From: Piper betle
Lineage: Eukaryota > Streptophyta > Magnoliopsida > Piperales > Piperaceae
Direction of reading: 5' to 3'
Length of the DNA: 64,000 nucleotides
NCBI GenBank assembly: GCA_033002965.1
Contig: JAURVB010010162.1
Span: 1 to 64,000 of the forward strand
A program made the position numbers and the translations under genes. Below are positions 44,456-58,800 of this stretch, piece after piece; position 1 is the stretch's first letter; every line of letters starts with the position of its first letter. The notes beneath the pieces were generated by a model. That model saw nothing but the letters and a program-made list of their open reading frames with translations, did not search any database and was not told where the DNA came from.

Positions 44456-47400
44456 TGTAATGATCCCATTGAGCTACACAAAGGCAACACTCTAAATGAA
44501 GCTAAGAGGTTGAGCTTTAGAAAATTCGGGTGCATGATCCGGTTCTTATACTTAGTTTCGACCTTGAGTTAGTTAACTTATTCTTATGATGATGTTGAAC
44601 TTAAGACGCGTGAATGTAGGGGTCGTGATTACCTATTTCACATACCTATAATGGAAATTATATTACCGAGATATCATCGAGTGCTAAGGTATCATACCTT
44701 AACCCTAATCTTCACGAGAGCTCTTCATCTTATATTAACTGTAAGCTCTCCCAACCCACATTACTCTAACACACACATAGCTGCAAGCAAATAAGTATAA
44801 AGTACTCAGTATGATCCCCGTCATGTTCTTGGACTTTTAAGCCTAAGCACCCTGTAGACGATAGTTAAGTGCTCTAAAGTTAATACCCTACATGATGATA
44901 GTAATAAAATAACAGTAACTCATGAATCACATGAAACAAATCCACAAGCATCGTAACAAGGTCTAGGGTACCAGCCCAATTCATAATACAACACAAAGTA
45001 AATTTTTCCAAATACAAAAATCATACATAATCACAGTCCATAGTACATAATACAATGTCAACACAGCATCGTCCCAACACTATGAGCCTCACAATCCACC
45101 CACCTAAACTGGCTACTAACATACCTACTCACCTACATAAATATAACAAATTCGTTAGTAGTCAAATTGATTACTAGCCTATGAATAACAATCAATACAT
45201 AAATACTAGTAGATTGTATCTCAATACCCAGAAAAATTTGAAAATTTCAGAATCCATTGCAAGGCAACAAGTTGAGTCACATGGCCAAACATCATACAAT
45301 AAATGCGGGAGAAAACTCAACAACTTCAAACTTATATACATATATACTTGCGCTTACGCGCTCACATCCTCTATATATCACATGCCACTGTACTCTTGTG
45401 TCTTAGAAAAATTAGGTTAGTGCCACAATTTTCGAAAACACACTGAATTTGCAGTGACCTACTTACATTGCACTAATTGAGGATGTAAAGGAGTACTACT
45501 GTAATTCATACAACCCGTGTCACTCATTCTCTTATTTGTGAAATCCGTAAAACCATGTGCACTTATCTAGTTAGCTTAGGGAGGGACATATATACTAAAT
45601 TTCTAGATCTTCAATTGAAAAAGTAACAAGGGTTCTCATCATTGTAGTTTTATTAAACTATGAAAAAACTAGCTAAATTTCCCAGCATCAGAGGGATTCG
45701 ATATAACGTCGTTGACACTGTCCTAAATCTTACATGCCATTAAACACGACACTCAAGGAGTTAAAGAAAGGTAAGCAGAAGAGTCATGAGGACCTGGATG
45801 AGACGAGCTCCTCGTCCTAACTCAATGAGCTCACTCTGTGTAACCTAGTAAGGAGACGAAACTCAAATCAACTTCAGATTGCATTCGCACACAAAAATAG
45901 GCAACGCTGCATCATATGCACAATAGTCAAGGACTTAATTACTTAATCACATTGCTTAATAATATGTTAAACATTACTAGGTAATAATAATTAAGGTTTA
46001 AAATTGCAAGTACACTTAGTTAGAAAAGTCCAATAGTTACGGTTTTACTATCAAATTTAACCAAATCAATTTTAGGACAGGCCAAACATTGCAATCAAGG
46101 TCCACTAAGGATGTGTCAAGGTGCTAAGAACAATTTTCCTAGGCCCTCAACCAATTTTTCTAATTCAAGTTTATGGGTTTGGAGACTACAATTGGGCCTT
46201 GGTAAACGAGTAAGGTTAGCTAACACTATAGGAATTTCAAGTTCAAAATCCAAAGATTGGGCTTGAGTGGAATTGGGAAGAGAAGGCATTGGCCAAGTCA
46301 TTTCTAGAGCTGTCTAGACCTATTGGTCTTCAAAAAATTATAATGCATGATCCACTAAGCCAATGGCTTTCAAATTTTTAGGAGATCTTACAAGGACACA
46401 TCATAAGGTTTGGGTTAAATTCCATACAATTTCATCACCAAATGGCTAGGATTTTGTAGTTGAAGCTAAGGAACTAGGGTTTCACCTTGCACAAATGTAC
46501 ACTCCATAAATCCCAATTAACTAACCAGATAAAAAATATTTAAATGTAACCAAAATTTGCATATTTTAAGTAGATACTTATTCAGTCCAACAATAATTGT
46601 TACAAATTTTATTAATAGTTTTTATGGGCTCACCATAGAGCACAATCTTAGAGCATTGCATATCACATCAACAGAACAAAAAACATAGAACGCATTTTGG
46701 GTTTTGTTCATTATTGAGGTTATTTTAACATAGTATTTTGACAAGATGTATCTCAGATCACGAGTAACAATAATGCAAAAGATTGCATTCAAATATATCC
46801 TACAACATAGTGTAAAAATTCTGGAGAGGATTGGCCAATTTACTGAGATAATGAAAGTTGTAACCTTTAGCCAAGTTTGGCACCTATTCATGATTTTGCA
46901 TGTATAATCAAACAAAATAATCTGGAAAAAACTTGAAGATCTATCTCTTAAAGGCTAACAAGATAATAATCATGTAGATCTACAACCTAAATCATGAGAT
47001 GATTTTTTCACCGAAACCGTGCAAACAAGCAAGCATACTACATTTAAAAATACATAACTATTTATATAACCATGATAAAATCATGATTATAAGTCATACA
47101 GACTCCTAGTACACTAATTGATATGATAAAAAGAAGAAAAAAGTACGAACAAGTAACCACACAAACGAATAAAAGCACAAAACACACTACGGAGGTAAGA
47201 AGGAGGGATCTTTTATCTCAACCGGTTCATAGGGGGTCTCTTGGGGCATCCTTCCCCCCAAGATCTACAACCCTAAGGCCTTGGCCAAACATGGAGAGGC
47301 TTGAGAAGGCTGGGAGGAGCTGGGGATGAAGTGGGGAGGAGACTGTATTTATAGAAAAGGAAATAGCTCCGGCTCAAGGGCACTCGCCCAATACCTTTGC

Positions 47401-50400
47401 ACTGACCTTTGCAAGATGGAGCAACGATGGATTTTTCATACCTAGACCATGTGCGCATACTAGGCCGAGCTGCATGCATAGTTGGGTCAACTTACTAGGC
47501 GCAAAGATGCTAGTGCAAAGGCATTGACGCAGTGCCTTTACGCTAGAAGAGGGGGAAAATTTTTCAACTTTGGGGGCAATGCCACTAGACTTGTATCTTT
47601 ATACTCAAACTTGAGCCCTGTCCCAAAAGGGTGCCTTTCCACCAAAGCTTGGCTTGATGGTGTTGTGACGCTTGGAAACGCCCTTCCTCCAAAACTTGGC
47701 GAAAAGGTGTTGTGATGCCTTTGCACTAGGCATAGTTTACGTGAACCTATGGTTCGCACCAATGGAGCTATCTAATGACCTAGAAAGGCTATTGTGCCTT
47801 GGGGATAGGATTGTAACACCCTGTTTCGGTTCACTTATGAACTGAATCAAAATGTTATGATCGAGTCAACTCATGTTTAAAGTTGTCAGTCTGTAGGACT
47901 CGATCGATGAAATAGATCGAAACAACCCACTTGGTGTCATGAGAATGGAAGACATTTTTAAATAGGTATTAAAACACATCAAATATAAGTAAATGTATGA
48001 AAAGAAATAAATGAGTTAAGCTCAAGTGTGTGTAGCATTTATCTGTCCTTCCACCAAAGTTGATTTAGGATTTGCAAAACCTACATATATTATATTAAAA
48101 ACGTAAGTAATGAATGTTACTGATCAAAAAAAATAACTAATACAAACTGGCGAATGGGATCCGATAAAACAAGATGCATGCTTGTTGTGTGTACTTATAA
48201 ATGTGTAGAAAAAAACATGGCTAAATCACCTGACATCGTTGGGATCTGATAAAACACTGCTGATGCCGTATTACATCTAAAACACGATTAAACTCTACAC
48301 GTAGGGAGTCAGGCAGAGAGGGAGAGTCCTACTGACCTATGGTCTGAGCTTCATGCATATCTGCATATCCTGTGGGGAGCTCAGACTCCGAAAGCTACAT
48401 CGGAACCTACAACTAAGTAAAATACTAATATCTCTATATGATGCATGCTTGTTGTGTGTACTTATATCATCAATACATCACAACAAAGAAAGCAATACTA
48501 ACAAACCTCTAACAAAACATGTGGCATGAAAATCGATACATAATAATAAATAATAAATAAATAAATAAATGTACTCATAGATAATTAGATAAACAATAAA
48601 TACATGATATAAATAATACTCTAATCATAAATTAATAATGTAATTATAGTATACGAATACACGGATAAACACGAGTAAATATCATATATACACATACTAG
48701 TAAACATATAAATAATTAAATAAATTAATAATTAATTAATTAAATCAATCAATGGATAAAGAAATAAATAAATAAATAAAATGAATTAATCATGAAGAAT
48801 ATTAATATAAATATTAAATATACTAACATACACCTAAATACATGTAAATAATAACATGAGCAAAAAATAATCAATAATCAATCAATTAAATAAATAAAAT
48901 AAGATAAACATTAACTAAAATAATATCTATCAATATATACACTATCAATAACAATAATTAGTCATATGATCATTCATCATAGTGAACAAATATATAAATA
49001 ATGAGAAATGAATAATCATGAATAAATAAATAATAAATAAAATAATTAAAAAATAAAGAAAAATACATATATCATCAAACATGCTAAACAATGTGAATAT
49101 TCATCTAAACTTATGTAAAGTTTCTTGAATTACCAGAAACAGTCGAGAAACGGCCGAAAACGGACTAACCCAAACCGAGCCAAGCTGAATTAGACCGAAC
49201 CGAATAGGCTGAACCAACCCGATTCGGGTTAACTAATAATTGGGTTGGTTGACTGGGCAGACGTTAATTGGATGGGCAGCTCAGACATGGCTGGCGGGAG
49301 CGAAAGCTGGCAAGCGGCACGGGCAACAGACGCGATCACGTGCAAAAGGGTAAACGGGAGGCTGCGATGCCATCATAGGAGAACACCGACAGCAGCGCAG
49401 GGGTCCGGATCAGCGGCCCATGCAACGAGGAGAATGCTGATAGTGGTGGTCGGTGACGTCTGGCCATAGCTGGCGAAAAATGGCCGGGAAAGGGGCTGGA
49501 TCGCCACGGGTCTGGCGGTATCACCGGCGGTGATCACGGCCGTGGTGGTGGTCGTGGGTATTCTCAAAATGGGGATCTAAACAAGATGAAGCTGTATGGA
49601 TGGTTGGATTGGCCTATGCTGGCTTGCCTACACCAGAAAATGGCCCAAACAATGGTAGCTGTGGCGTAGACTGGCTACAAAACTCCCTCACCAGCGGCAA
49701 CTGTGGCAGCGGCGCTATGGGTGAAAAGTCGGCCGCGAGGTTGTCATAGGATGCCGATCCAGCGGCTGGGGACGAGGTAGAGACTCATCGGCGGCGCTAT
49801 GGGTGTAAAGTTTTAAAAATGTGGGAAGGTCGCTGAAAATAAAAGGGAAAATGGTAGGGTTGATGTGACAGACGAGATCTTGCCACTAGCATCATCTGAA
49901 TGTCCGATAACTCGTGGTCTAGTAGGACCCACCTATGGGTATATGTAATATACATATAGATGGAAAGCTCGGATCGAGACCATCGAAAGTTAAAACTAAC
50001 TCGAGTCATAAAATTGACTCTATAAGAGGGGAATCGAGGAAAGATGGTTAAATAGGCCTCGATCCCTGAACTAAATCAAGTTAGGCCCAAAGGGGCACAT
50101 TCGAATGATCTAAAATTCCTATGCTACATAGAAATGAAATACCCAAAAATCCCAAACTACTGCTAAACACTGCAACGACATAGATCTAGGCCTAAAATCC
50201 TGGCTAATTCATAAAAATCATATGTATCCTCGTGTATACACTGATAACTCATTATATAAAGTGTCATAACTGAAACTATCATATGCATGTCGGGCATACT
50301 CAAACTCCATAACATGCTCATATGGCCATCTAGGTCCCATACTCATATTTTGAAAATTAGCCTACCTCGAGCTCGCTCGAATTGACTCCATAATGACCCA

Positions 50401-50679
50401 AACAAGTAAAAACTAAAATCAGGTAAAACCCTAACCCAAAAATAAGCTTTTACAAGGATAGCTCAAAAGGGTTTTCAAATATGCAACAAACAATTTAAAG
50501 TCACGAGAGACACTATCGTAAACCTAAAAAACTTGAATCAAATATAGGGGGAGACTAGGGATATGGCTCATACATAACATACCATATAAACGCTTGCGGC
50601 AAAAGGGCCAGACAAGCAATTTGATCCTGATCACAACCAAACGAAAGTAAAACCTTCAGCAAAAAGTATGGGTTTTACA
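44456..50679 (-). mobile_element. LTR M, interrupted by solo LTR N
   Basis: On the minus strand it starts at 50,679 (TGTAAAACCC) and ends near 44,456 (TGTAATGATC in plus orientation). The middle part, about 45,090-45,900, aligns clearly with LTR C (about 90-760): shared words are around AGTGCCACAA, GGAGTACTA and CAACAAGGG(A/T)TC. Without N it would be about 3.6 kb. A GC-richer segment at 47,180-47,780 contains a TATA-like word (minus TATAAATAC near 47,350). No target duplication was found, and the left boundary is less certain than the right. Confidence 0.55.
47812..50454 (-). mobile_element. Solo LTR N with perfect target duplication
   Basis: A 2,643-bp LTR with plus-orientation ends TGTAACACC and TTTTACA, flanked by AGGAT on both sides (47,807-47,811 and 50,455-50,459). 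It aligns with LTRs C and G. No primer binding site, interior or second LTR is present, so it is the product of recombination between the two LTRs of one insertion. The GC-rich block is at about 49,260-49,800. Near 48,157-48,199 a segment of some 400 bp found in C is replaced by a short patchwork copied from nearby (see findings). Confidence 0.93.
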
Positions 50680-51706
50680 TTTATGCAAGTTGTTCTTATA
50701 GGAATAAATTGTTAGAATATATTAATTTGGGTGTTTGTGGTGAGAAAAAAAAGTAAGTATAAATTTTGAGTTGAGAAATGGCGATAATGAGGTTTATGTT
50801 GTCTTAGATTTAGAAGGAATCTTGTGCTAGGACCTATCTACTTGTTAACATGTTAACCATTTTTAAGCTAGCCTAGCCCCATATTTGATACCCGAAGTTA
50901 TGAATATTCTAATTGAGCAATGTACATGGGAGAAAACCTCTATGCCCAGGATAAAGGCTATGTACCAGTCGCATGAGTTGACCCCTAGAGTAACTTCTGC
51001 ACCCCCCATTCTTGAGCTAGGGTAGGGAGAATCAGGTTTTAGTATTTTGTTTTTAGCTTTTTGATGTATTTTTACTTTAATTTAAAGTACCCTAACTTTA
51101 TGAGGTCTATAAATATTTTTATTGCATAACCTAAAGCAACTTTTGATATCTTAGTGACTTCATGAGAGATTCAATTGAAACAAGAAAGACTTCACCTATG
51201 AGTTTTTATTTCTTCTTTTCTTCTTTGCTTTTTATTTCATTCTGCCATTGATGTTAATTAACAATGAATTTTTTGGTGATTTTAAAACTTTTATACGGCA
51301 AAGTTCATTATCTACCATTCCAATAGTCTTTTTAGCATAGGTAATTTGATTTATTTTTCTCTCTATGTAATTATGGTTGTTGGCTTGTTTACTTTATTTT
51401 ATGCTAAATGGTTGCAATAGCTTGGCCAACTTTTGTATTATTTCAGAGATTTGTTCTTGTCTAAGTATAGAACATTAGATTTTTCATAAATAGAATAAAG
51501 TTTCTTCGCATGAAACGTGATACATGTGTGGGACAAAGATACAACTATTCACTTTAGATAACTATATAAGGTTTTTCTTAATTTGTACTTTTATTCCAAT
51601 TACGTAGAGATATAGTAATTAAATTAGAGTAATAATTGTGATAGCCAAAGTGCGAATAATTAAGTTATCTTTGTTAGTAACATAGTAATAATTAGTAGAA
51701 GAGAAG
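50680..51706. other. Unassigned stretch between LTRs M and J
   Basis: About 1 kb of AT-rich DNA without a reading frame of note. It holds no repeat partner that I can see in this window. Confidence 0.4.
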
Positions 51707-53226
51707 AGTAAAACCCCAGCTATGGGTTAGGGTTTACACACTTGTAGTTTTGCCTAGTTTGGGTGAGTCTTAAGTCGGTTCGAGTGAGTTTGAGCCACAA
51801 ACTAATTTTTAGAGCATGAGTATGGGTCTAGATGGTTATATGAATATGTTATGGAGGCTAAGTATGCCTGACATGCAGATAATAGCTTCAGTCATGCTAC
51901 AATAAAGCATGAGTTATTAGTGTTTACATGAGGTATACAAAATTTTTTTATTTGTGTTAGTTAAAGTTTTAGGGCTAGATATAGGTCATTGTGGTGTTTA
52001 ATATATGTTTGGGACATTCAGGGTATCTTATTTTCATGCATCTTAAAGATTTGGACAACCAAATTGCCCTTGTGGGCCCAACTTGATTTGAATCATTGAT
52101 TTTTAATTGATTGAGTTGAGAGTTTGGAAGCCTATTTATCCTTCTTGCCTCGATTCCCACTTATATAGTCAATTTTAGGCTTTTAGTCAGTTTTTACTTT
52201 GGACAGCCTCGATCCAAGCTTGTTGCCCATAAGTGGGCCCCACTGGGCCCACTAGTTGCTAGATGGTTTAGAATGTGCCATGTGGCAAGATCTAGACTGT
52301 TCAATAAAAATTGAAATAAAAAACTTAGCTTTTCTCCCTCCTATTTCAGATTTGCACCTTACTGTCGCCGCCATTTGGACTCACCACCAGCAAGTCTCAA
52401 GCCAGAGGGCCAGTCCGATTGTGACTGACTTGAGGCCAGCTAACAACAAGGACCCACCACCTAGACCAGTGCCACCATGTTTGCCTCCGATTGGGCATTT
52501 TTGGTTGTTGGTTTCCTACTGCATCAGTGAGCCACATTTGATAAGACCAACCACGCAGATAGATTCCTTTCGTCAAGACCAATATATTGAGACCATCAAC
52601 GACCACTATTGTGGTCATAATCGCCACTAACGACGTCGCCAAACCCAATGGCAATTCTACCCCTTTCTGGCCATTTTTTGGCTAGTAGCCGACAGAACCT
52701 TGCCAATCACCACCTCAACATCCTCTGTCATTCGAGACAAGCGGCAGCCTCAGTTGAGCCCCCGTTGGCGATTTTCGGACACAAACACTGCTGTCCAATT
52801 ACCCTCGTTTGCATTTGCCAACCTAGTCCTGTTTACTTACCTGCCAACCTGTCTGCCAGTGCGTGCAAGTGTTCGTGTCCATTAGTTCAGACTAACCCAG
52901 CCGACCCAACCCACCACTTACTTAACCCACACCAAGTTGACTTAGCCTGACTCAGTTCCATTCAGCACATTTTCACCCCATTTTCGGGAATTTTACATCC
53001 TTTTTTTGTAATTCGAAACACCTTATATTAGTTTAGATTCATATTCACATGATATAACATGTTTAGATGTTATAAATATTTTTCTCTATATATTACTTAT
53101 TTTATTTAGTTATTTATTCATTCATTCATTTTTTTATTAATATATTTATTAATTATAATGCATGTTTATGAGATTATTTATTAATATTAATGATATATTT
53201 ACTTATTAATATTAATATTATTAATT

Positions 53227-53257
<31 letters not shown>

Positions 53258-54027
53258 CTATTTGTTCATTTTGTGAATACTATTATTTAATTGTATTTAA
53301 TTATGTATTCTTATATTGGATAACTATGATATTATTATTATTCCTGATTAATCAATATTAACTATTTGTTTAAATATTTATTTATTTATTTATCAAATTA
53401 TTATTATATATATATATTTAATTATTTAATGGTTACTAACATGAGCATATGTAATATTTACTTGTGTTGGCCATGTATTTATTTAGTATAATTATATTAT
53501 TCTTTTATGATTAAAGTGTTATTTATTTTTATGAATTTATTATCTATCTATTTATCCATGAGTTTATTTATTTATTTATTATTTTTTTATTAGTCATTTT
53601 TAGTATTATGTCTTCATTTACATGTTAGATATTTAGTTGTAGGTTTGTTTAGCACAGTTTTCTTTATTGCGATGTTATTGATTATGTTAGCACACACAAC
53701 GATCATCCATCATATAAAAATGTCAGTATTTTACTTATGAGTGGGTTCAATGTAAGTTTCAAAGTCCAAGCTTGTATTCGATGAGAAGTAATGCTAAGAG
53801 CTTGGACTACATGTCCGTTAGGACTCTTCTCATCTTTATTACTATAGTTTATTATGGATTTGATTTTGAGATCGTAGGATGTGTTAAGTGGCTATTTTGT
53901 GGAACCTCATTTAACACAGACTATTTAGACGTATTTTACTTCCGGGATAAAAACCCTTGAGGATGAGATCCCTCAAGTTGTTTTCAAACTAAGATCCACA
54001 AAAAGTTGCTTTTGGGCCTACTAAATA
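51707..54027 (+). mobile_element. LTR J, 3' part missing
   Basis: It starts AGTAAAACCCC, a one-base decay of TGTAAAACCCC, and follows the architecture of the K and B LTRs: a GC-rich block at 52,330-52,930, an AT-rich block with TA and ATTT runs at 53,090-53,600, and the GGATGAGATCCCTC(A/G)AG block near 53,960. It stops at GGGCCTACTAAATA, exactly where B has its TATA motif, and is replaced by minus-strand LTR L. Confidence 0.8.
53232..53258. repeat. TA microsatellite
   Basis: A run of TA dinucleotides in the AT-rich part of LTR J. Confidence 0.9.
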
Positions 54028-55837
54028 TGTAACACGCCAAATTCGGTTTACGCTTGAGAGCCGAACCTGAATGTCAATGGTCCCAGTCAGATCGGCTAAC
54101 TCAAACCCAACCCTGTGGATCTACTCTCGGTGTCGCAAAATGGAAGATGTCAATTGCTATGCATGGATGAATGCACGAATCCCTAACATGCTACTACATG
54201 GATGACACGACAACCAATTTGCATACCAAAACAATTTTGATAAAAATTGATAAAATTTGTTAAATAAGACTGATAAAGTTTTCCCTAAATGTGCAATTAT
54301 GGGCCACCCTATTAAAAAAACATGTATGATTACATAAATCAATGTACATTCATTGCATCATATTTTTCACATCAACATTTAATTCTGTCACCCCAAAATA
54401 TTCAACGTTTTGGGTCTTGACTCACCTGTTCATTCTATTCACATTTCACTTTTATCATTTGACTTGCAAATTAATATCTGTTTCAAATCATAATATCACT
54501 ATCAAATTATCACACCTTGCATTACATCTCATCATCCTCAATATAATGACAACATAAACAAAACATTAACATTCTATTGTCGGACATGTGTCTATGCAAG
54601 AGACGTTACTACTCCTCCATCTAGGTTGGCTCATCCTACTCACGATCATCACTTACATATATTATAAAAACATGTCAGTAACGAGTGTTACTAATCCAAA
54701 AATATAACTAACATCAAACTGGTTATGAGAGCAAACTCTCATATGAAAGAAAACATTTTCTATATTTATCGTCAAATCCGTGAAGGGCATCTTCTGAACT
54801 GAAATCATCTTTAGCTGACTGATCTGCTGCTATTGATGCCTTTCTCGTTATTTTCTCATTTCACTTTCTGGTCCCTTTGGACTACTGTTATATCCTCAGC
54901 CCTTTTCTTACTTCCATACTCACTTGCGTAGCACGGTTGTCAATATTTTTGGCTTCAACTGGCACATGCTGCTCGCATAACATGGTCGTCAGTATTCCCG
55001 GCATCAACTAACACATATGATTGTTGGTATTTTTGGCTTTGACTGGCATATGCCGCTCGCATAATATAGTTGTTGGTATTCCCAGTATCGACTGGCACAT
55101 ATGGTTGTCAGTATCTCGATTGTCACATATGGTTGTCGGTATTCCTGGCCTAGACTAGCACATGCCACTTCCGTAGCATGGTAGTCAGCAGCATCGACTA
55201 GCACATGTTGCTCTCATAATTTGGTTGTTGGTATTCTAGTTTCACCTGGCACACGCCACTTGCGTATGGTTGTCCTGGCTTCGACTGGCACGTGCCTGAT
55301 CGCGTTGTACGGTTTTTAAAAATTGCAAAAATTATATATATATATATATAGGTCTTGGTAGGGATTTATATAATAGGTCCAAAGGCAACTTGTGGTGGAT
55401 CTTGTTTTCTAAAACATACTCGAGGGATCTCGTCCTCGAGGGTTATTAATTCGGAAGATCGATCAATTGAATGACCTGGGTTAAGTGGGATCCAATATAA
55501 TGCCACATAACTCGTTCTGCAAGTAATAAAACAATACTCAATAGAGTAGAGCATAAAATTGGAAACGAATCCTAAATGAACTTGGCAGAAGCTCTGAGTG
55601 TGTCTTAGTGCCTAAATGGTGAGCTCTTACTCAGTACCTAATTGTTAGTCATGCGGTTATGGCGACGAGGTTGTGGCCAGGTTGAGTAAGGATCGTCGGG
55701 GAAAAGAGAAGGAAGAAAAATAAGAAGGAAGCTGGGTGAGAAGGATAGTGATGGCTGCATGGTGACAGTGTCAAAAATGTGGAATATATAGATGTCAAGG
55801 GGAAGAAAACGAGTGGTTGATGAGAAAAATGAATGGT
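54028..55837 (-). mobile_element. LTR L, partial, inserted in J and cut by K
   Basis: On the plus strand it starts TGTAACACGCC and aligns with the LTRs of A: terminal part, the hairpin at 54,678-54,691, the TATA block near 55,360, and the region ending GTGCCTAAATGGTGAGCTC near 55,625. After that it lacks the roughly 700-bp AT-rich segment present in A and continues in a short GC-rich-block remnant to 55,837 (GATGAGAAAAATGAATGGT, like GATGAGAAATATAGG in A). Its 5' portion is not in the window and may lie beyond element K. Confidence 0.75.
54930..55300. repeat. Degenerate tandem repeat of about 50-60 bp in LTR L
   Basis: About seven units, each with GACTGGCACATG(C/T) or similar, then an (C/T)ATAA(T/C)ATGGTTGT core and GGTATTC(C/T). 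Unit length varies through indels. Confidence 0.75.
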
Positions 55838-58800
55838 TGTAAAACCCCATTTTTTGGGTTAGGGTTTTACCCTTTTTAGTTTTGTACAATTTGGGTAGTC
55901 TCGAGTCTATTCGAGTGAGTTCGAACCAGAACATTATTAAGAATATAAGTATGAGGCTTAGAAGGCCGTATGAGCATGTTACAGTGGATAGGTATGCCCG
56001 GCATGCAAATGATAAGAGCATGAGTTTTTTGTGTGTACAGAGGTATACAGCGTTTGTATGTGTTAGCCTAGATTATAGGCCTAGGTTTAGGCCATTGCAG
56101 CGTTTAGTATTCGTTTGGGATTTTCTGGATATTTCATTTGCATGCAACATAGGAATTTCGAATCACTAGATATTGCCCATGTGGTCCCAACTTGATCGAG
56201 TTTAGGGTTCGAGGCCCATTTACACTTTTTGCTTCGATTCCCACCTATAGAGTCAACTTTAGGACTCGAGTCAGTTTTGACTTTGGACGGTCTCAATCTA
56301 AATTTTCCATCCATATGTATATTACACTTACCCATAGGTGACCCCACTAGGCTACGAGTTGTTAGATGTCTGCATCGTGCTACATGATCTAAGCCATCCA
56401 CTCAGCGATAAATTCACGCACCTAGCTGTCTTTACTCCCATTTTCAGAGTTTCACCCCTATGCCGCCACCACTTCGGCTCGCCACCGGTGACACCCGGCC
56501 CTCCTCCGGCCACCGCATCGGTATGGCTGTGACCATCTCGTGGCCAGCTAGCAGTCCGTACCCATCATCACCACCGGACCAGCCGTCGAAGGTGGTTTCA
56601 GATTCATTTTTGCCGCCGCCACCACCCCCTCAGGCCATTTTCCGGTGCTGGCGAGTGTCCTTCGAGGAAGCCAACCATCCCGATGGCTTCCCCTCCCCAA
56701 GATCCACATTTTAAAGCAACCCGCGACCATCGCAGTGGCCAAGATTGCCGTTGCCGCACCCAGCGGCAACCGCCACTTTTGTTGCTGTTTTCTGGCCAGC
56801 CCGTAGCCAGACTCCGCTGGTTGTCACCACATCACTTCTGCCATCATGCCATCTTTCCATCATGACCGACAGCACCCTCTGTCGCACTGCCGTGGCCATT
56901 CTCTGGCGACGGACACCGCCGCTCGTTTGTTCAGCGTGTTTACCCACATGCCCAAGACCGCATCAGCCAACTGCGATCTCGACCTCCAGCCCGCGCCACC
57001 TCTACCTAGTCATGCCCGAGTTTGCCAGGTTATGTCCATGTCGTGTCCATCAACCTAGCCAACAGCCCATTTTTCAGTAAACCCCAGATCGGGTTGGTTC
57101 AGTACTTTCGATTTTGGTCTGGTTCAGCTTGGTTCGCCCTGGTTCAGCTCATTTTCGAACGTTTTTCGACCGTTTTCGGTAATTTGAGAATTTATATATT
57201 AGTTTAAAATCATATTCGCATGATTTAGCATGATTGGATGTTATGATAATTTTCCTTATTTATTGTTTTATTTATTTATTTAATTAATTATTTATTCATT
57301 ATTATTTATTTATTTTTATTTATATGTTTATCATTTATAATGTATGTTTACATGATTATTTGTTATTAATAATATTATATGGGTAAAGGTTTCCTGCGCA
57401 AGAGGCAGGAAACCCTTACCTACGCTAGGACAATCTGGGCCGTCCTTATGATCGGACGGCCCAAATTTGATGAAAAAATATTTTCCACCATCCCCCTCCT
57501 TCGCCAACGGCCGGGATCCGGTCGGGCGGGGGGTGGGCGAGGCGGGGCGAGGGCGGCATGGGGGGCGGAGGAGAGTGGTAGGCGGCGGGTAGGAGGTGGG
57601 CGGGGTGGGGGTCCCTCCCCTGCCACGGCGGCGGCGCTCCGCCTCCGCCCCTCCATATCATCTGGACCGTCCTTCTAATTGGACGGTCCAGATCAAATTA
57701 AAATTATTTTTAAAAAAACTAATAAATCTGGGCCGTCCTTGTAATCGGACGGCCCAGAATAAAAGGTGGCACAGATGCGCTTCCCTGCCTCTGGCGCACG
57801 GAAGCGCCCCTCATATTATATTTACTTATTAATATTAGTCTTCTTATGTTATTAAATTTTATATATTTATTTATCTATTTATATGTTCTCGTGTATGTTA
57901 TTATTTACTTGTATTTAATTACGTAACTTTGATATTATTATTATTCATTTTTAATTAAAATTAAATAATTAATTATTTACTTATTTATAGAATGATTATG
58001 TATTTATTTATTTAATTATTTATATGATTACTAACACGAGTATATATAATATTTACTGGTGTTTAGCAATTTACGTATATAATATATGATATTATCATTT
58101 CATGATTAGAGTATTGATTATTTTCATGTATTTATTATCTATCTATTTATTCATGATTGTATGTATTTATTATTTATTATTTGGTATTAGTTATTCTCAT
58201 TATTATATCTCGATTTACGTGTTGTGTGTTTATTGGTATGCATTTTTAGTATAGTCTTTTTATTATGATGTATTGATGATATGAGCACACACTACAAGCA
58301 TGCATCATATAGGGATATTAGTATTTTACTTAGTCATGGATTTTAATGTAGGCTTCAAGTCTGAGCTCGTCATAGATGTGAAGTATGCTTGGAGCTTGGA
58401 CCATAAGTCTGTAGGACTCTCTCCCTCTCTACTTGACTCATTGAGTGTCGAGTTTAATTGTGTTTTATACATAGGACAGCATTAGTGGCGTTTTATTGCA
58501 TCCCTCCGATGTCGAGCCATTTAGATGTCTTTTCTAGGCATGCTTAATAATACTACAAGGATGAGATCCCTTGTTGCTTTTCGAACATAAGCACTAAAAA
58601 TATATGATATAAGCCTCTTTCCTAAGCATGTTATATAAGTTCGTGCATTTTTATGGATTTCACAAAAAGAGAGTCAGCGGTATGGAGATATATATGAATC
58701 GCACTAGTACTCCTTCAAATCATGTGGTAGTGCGGTGTATGAAGGTATTGCGTAATGCAGCACATTTCTGGAATATGTGGCACTAACTTAACTGTTCCTT

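Noticed and set aside
57660..57757. Palindromes in the K MITE as possible microRNA precursor or terminator
   Set aside because: They fit the internal structure of the MITE; there is no independent evidence for processing or for a separate RNA gene.
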